DNA of 64,000 bases from Ascidiaceihabitans donghaensis (GTDB lineage: Bacteria > Pseudomonadota > Alphaproteobacteria > Rhodobacterales > Rhodobacteraceae), in contig NZ_OMOR01000001.1 in NCBI RefSeq assembly GCF_900302465.1, positions 1,612,001-1,676,000 on the forward strand, written 5' to 3'. Shown one piece after another: positions 62,385 through 64,000 of this stretch. The notes under the pieces were generated by a model. It saw only the letters and a list, made by a program, of their open reading frames with translations, had not been told where the DNA came from and ran no database searches. Made by a program: the position numbers and the translations under genes. Within the stretch, counting starts at the first letter, position 1. The number at the start of each line of letters is the position of its first letter.

Positions 62385-63610
62385 CACGATCTGTTCTTGT
62401 GGTGGATGATGATGCAGCCGTGCGGGACGCGGTGTCGCAAACGCTGGAACTGGCCGATCTTGATCCAATGCCTGTGGGGTCTTTTGTCGCCGCCAAAGAC
62501 CACATCAACAGGGGCTTTGACGGGGTCATCTTGTCTGACATCCGCATGCCTGGGCGCGACGGATTTCATCTTTTGGATTATGCCCATGCCCAAGACCCTG
62601 ATCTGCCTGTGATCTTGCTGACAGGGGAAGGTGATATTCCGATGGCGGTGCAGGCCATGGGGCAGGGTGCTTTTGATTTTCTGGAAAAACCCTGCGCGCC
62701 CAGTGATTTGTTGGCAGTTCTTGAGCGGGCTTTGAAAACACGCGCATTGGTTTTGGAAAACCGTCGTCTGACGGAATTGGTGGAAACAGGTGATCCCGCG
62801 GCGCGCATGTTGTTTGGATCATCTGATCTGGCAGAAGCGATGCGCACGCGGGTGCGCCGGTTTGCACAATTGGATGCAGATGTGCTTGTGACCGGTGCGA
62901 CCGGCACGGGCATTTCCAAAGTGGCAGAGGTGATCCATCTGTCATCCACACGGTCCAAAGCGCCATTTGTGAAACAGGCCGCGGCCGATTTGAACGTGCC
63001 GCATCTGGAAGCGGCGCTGCAAGACGCACAAGGCGGCAGCTTGTTTCTGGATGAAATCGCCCTGTTGCCGGCCAACACGCAATTGTATCTGGCAGAAGTG
63101 CTTGAAGGTAGCGCGAAAGCGCGTCTGCTGGCGGGCAGCACGCGTGATCTGGACGATGTTGTGGCCCAAGGCCGCTTGAATGCAGACCTTTATTACCGCG
63201 TCAACACCATGACTGTGCGCATCCCTTCATTGGCAGAGCGCCCCGAAGACATTCCCGTCCTGTTTCGCCATTACGTGGCCCAAGCCAGCGAACAGGCAGG
63301 CTTGCAAGCCCCGGATATAAGCCCGGATTTTGAAGCCACATTGATGGCGCAAAACTGGCCCGGAAACGCGCGATCGCTGATGAGTGCGGCGATGCGGTTT
63401 GTTTTGGGCATGCCGGAAGACGTCACGGAAGCCACTGATCTGGGACTAAGCGAACAGATGGCGCGGGTAGAGCGGTCATTGCTGATTGCTGCCTTGGGGC
63501 GGCACAACGGGATGGCGGCCCGCGCGGCTGAAGGGTTAAAGCTGCCGCGTAAAACCTTCTACGATAAATTGAAACGCTACGGGATTCGCGCCGAAGACTA
63601 CCGGCGCTAA
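62381..63610 (+). CDS. dctD: DctD-like response regulator with degenerate AAA+ domain
   Basis: Response regulator of 409 residues: receiver with Asp53 in LSDIRMPG, a sigma-54-activator-like AAA+ domain, and a C-terminal Fis-type HTH (AARAAEGLKLPRKTFYDKLKRYGI). The AAA+ core is altered. Walker A reads GATGTGIS (172-179) without the lysine. The whole segment that carries GAFTGA, the sigma-54 contact loop, is missing: only about 46 residues separate Walker A from Walker B (GGSLFLDEI, 218), versus about 65 in NtrC. One arginine-finger position is Asn (LNADLYYR). It is unlikely to remodel sigma-54 holoenzyme. Confidence 0.9.
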   Translation: MTRSVLVVDDDAAVRDAVSQTLELADLDPMPVGSFVAAKDHINRGFDGVILSDIRMPGRDGFHLLDYAHAQDPDLPVILLTGEGDIPMAVQAMGQGAFDFLEKPCAPSDLLAVLERALKTRALVLENRRLTELVETGDPAARMLFGSSDLAEAMRTRVRRFAQLDADVLVTGATGTGISKVAEVIHLSSTRSKAPFVKQAAADLNVPHLEAALQDAQGGSLFLDEIALLPANTQLYLAEVLEGSAKARLLAGSTRDLDDVVAQGRLNADLYYRVNTMTVRIPSLAERPEDIPVLFRHYVAQASEQAGLQAPDISPDFEATLMAQNWPGNARSLMSAAMRFVLGMPEDVTEATDLGLSEQMARVERSLLIAALGRHNGMAARAAEGLKLPRKTFYDKLKRYGIRAEDYRR

Positions 63611-63611
63611 C

Positions 63612-63663
63612 ATTTGTGCGGATTTTCGCACAAATGCAGGACGGTTTGTGCGAAAATCCGCAC
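63612..63663. promoter_or_regulatory. Paired DctD-type operators upstream of dctP
   Basis: Two palindromes: ATTTGTGCG-N6-CGCACAAAT (63612-63635) and GTGCG-N6-CGCAC in TTTGTGCGAAAATCCGCAC (63645-63663). Centres are 32 bp apart, about three helical turns. The two are also inverted copies of one another over 19 bp. They resemble the TTGTGCGGA-type DctD sites known from rhizobial dctA. They start 2 bp after the dctD stop and could also fold as a terminator. Confidence 0.65.
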
Positions 63664-63703
63664 CAGCAGAAGGCTGCCACTTCTCAATTGGACTAGTGAT
63701 TTA

Positions 63704-63731
63704 TTGCAATATGCTGAAAATAAATGATAAT
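63704..63731 (+). promoter_or_regulatory. Putative sigma-70 promoter of the TRAP operon
   Basis: TTGCAA (63704-63709) and GATAAT (63726-63731) with a 16-bp spacer, 117 bp before the dctP ATG and about 40 bp after the second operator. No TGGCAC-N5-TTGC match with correct GG-N10-GC spacing was found between 63611 and 63847. Confidence 0.45.
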
Positions 63732-63847
63732 TTCAAACGGCTATAAGTCATTTTGATCACCCCGCGCCAACAGCGCAAAGATGTGGTTCACTGGCGCCAA
63801 GCTGCCTTCAGGGTGGCGCTACATCTATGTTTCTGGGAGGAAACCAC

Positions 63848-64000
63848 ATGAAATTTGTATCTGCTGTGGCTGCGGCCGCGCTTAGCTTTACTGTGTCGGC
63901 CGGTGCTGTTGCCGCGGCTTGTGACGACGGTGAAATCGTCATCAAGTTCAGCCACGTCACCAACACGGACAAGCACCCGAAAGGCATCGCTGCGTCCTTG
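63848..64000 (+). CDS. dctP: TRAP transporter substrate-binding protein DctP, 5' part
   Basis: First 51 codons of a periplasmic solute-binding protein. A signal peptide (MKFVSAVAAAALSFTVSAG, cleavage after AVAA or close to it) is followed by GEIVIKFSHVTNTDKHPKG, the typical first strand of DctP-type proteins (IKFSHV). GGGAGGA lies before ATG 63848. The rest lies beyond the window; dctQ and dctM would be expected next. With dctB and dctD upstream, C4-dicarboxylates are the likely cargo. Confidence 0.92.
   Translation, partial: MKFVSAVAAAALSFTVSAGAVAAACDDGEIVIKFSHVTNTDKHPKGIAASL

Noticed and set aside
63611-63847. Sigma-54 promoter for dctP
   Set aside because: The closest string, TGGCGCCAAGCTGCC, has 9 rather than 10 bases between GG and GC and lacks TT before GC.
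1-64000. tRNA, rRNA, phage, toxin-antitoxin or defence genes
   Set aside because: Intergenic regions were read for T-loop-like motifs and the ORFs for integrase, transposase, nuclease or toxin motifs; none was convincing.

Overview
The window reads as a piece of the chromosome of a marine alphaproteobacterium of the Rhodobacteraceae (Roseobacter group). The support is the gene content and family flavour: a complete sulfite-reduction operon with DUF2849 and DUF934, a form II CoxL-type molybdenum hydroxylase cluster, DctBD next to a TRAP transporter, a valine-degradation cluster, Hint-domain surface proteins, and a GC-rich intergenic repeat ending in a GGCGAGATGAA-like core. The genus cannot be fixed from the sequence alone. 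No rRNA, tRNA, CRISPR array, insertion sequence or phage gene was recognised. Coding density is high, and most genes are ordinary core or metabolic genes.

Layout. 1-6400: partial SDR oxidoreductase, pgk, tandem cyclophilins, bactofilin with an M23 peptidase, DUF455 with a Bcp peroxiredoxin. 6460-19650: AsmA-like giant protein, queA, two MFS transporters, DUF924, lpdA, a methyltransferase, uvrA, a small membrane protein. 19658-30700: Hint-domain protein, then valine catabolism (isobutyryl-CoA dehydrogenase, an in-frame hydrolase/dehydrogenase fusion, mmsA and its divergent LysR), interrupted by a serine hydrolase and a secreted metallophosphoesterase; CBS protein; coaD. 30800-41900: two GAPDH genes, MarR with a membrane-anchored isochorismatase-fold protein, FAD oxidase, DUF808, universal stress protein, aquaporin, transketolase, zapA. 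42000-50100: GrxD/BolA, the XdhC and molybdopterin-binding helpers, CoxS-L-M, a secreted Cys-rich protein, infC. 50300-64000: an 11-residue-repeat protein, a TauD-type dioxygenase, the fpr/cysHI/cysG operon with a divergent Lrp regulator, P450, LysE, dctB-dctD and the start of dctP.

Most unusual observations. (1) The DctD-like regulator lacks the GAFTGA loop and the Walker A lysine. It nevertheless has paired palindromic operators upstream of dctP, where a sigma-70-like promoter but no canonical sigma-54 promoter is visible. (2) There is an extreme, nearly Lys/Arg-free protein built of about 24 hendecad repeats. (3) 3-hydroxyisobutyryl-CoA hydrolase and 3-hydroxyisobutyrate dehydrogenase form a single ORF that keeps an internal ribosome site. 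(4) A 52-bp copy of the 3' end of infC lies just beyond its stop. (5) A dispersed repeat family occurs at five loci, and one copy encodes part of the N-terminus of CysH. (6) Twin MarR-type operators lie directly on an apparently leaderless marR start codon. Positions, motifs and spacings were read by eye; no database search was run.
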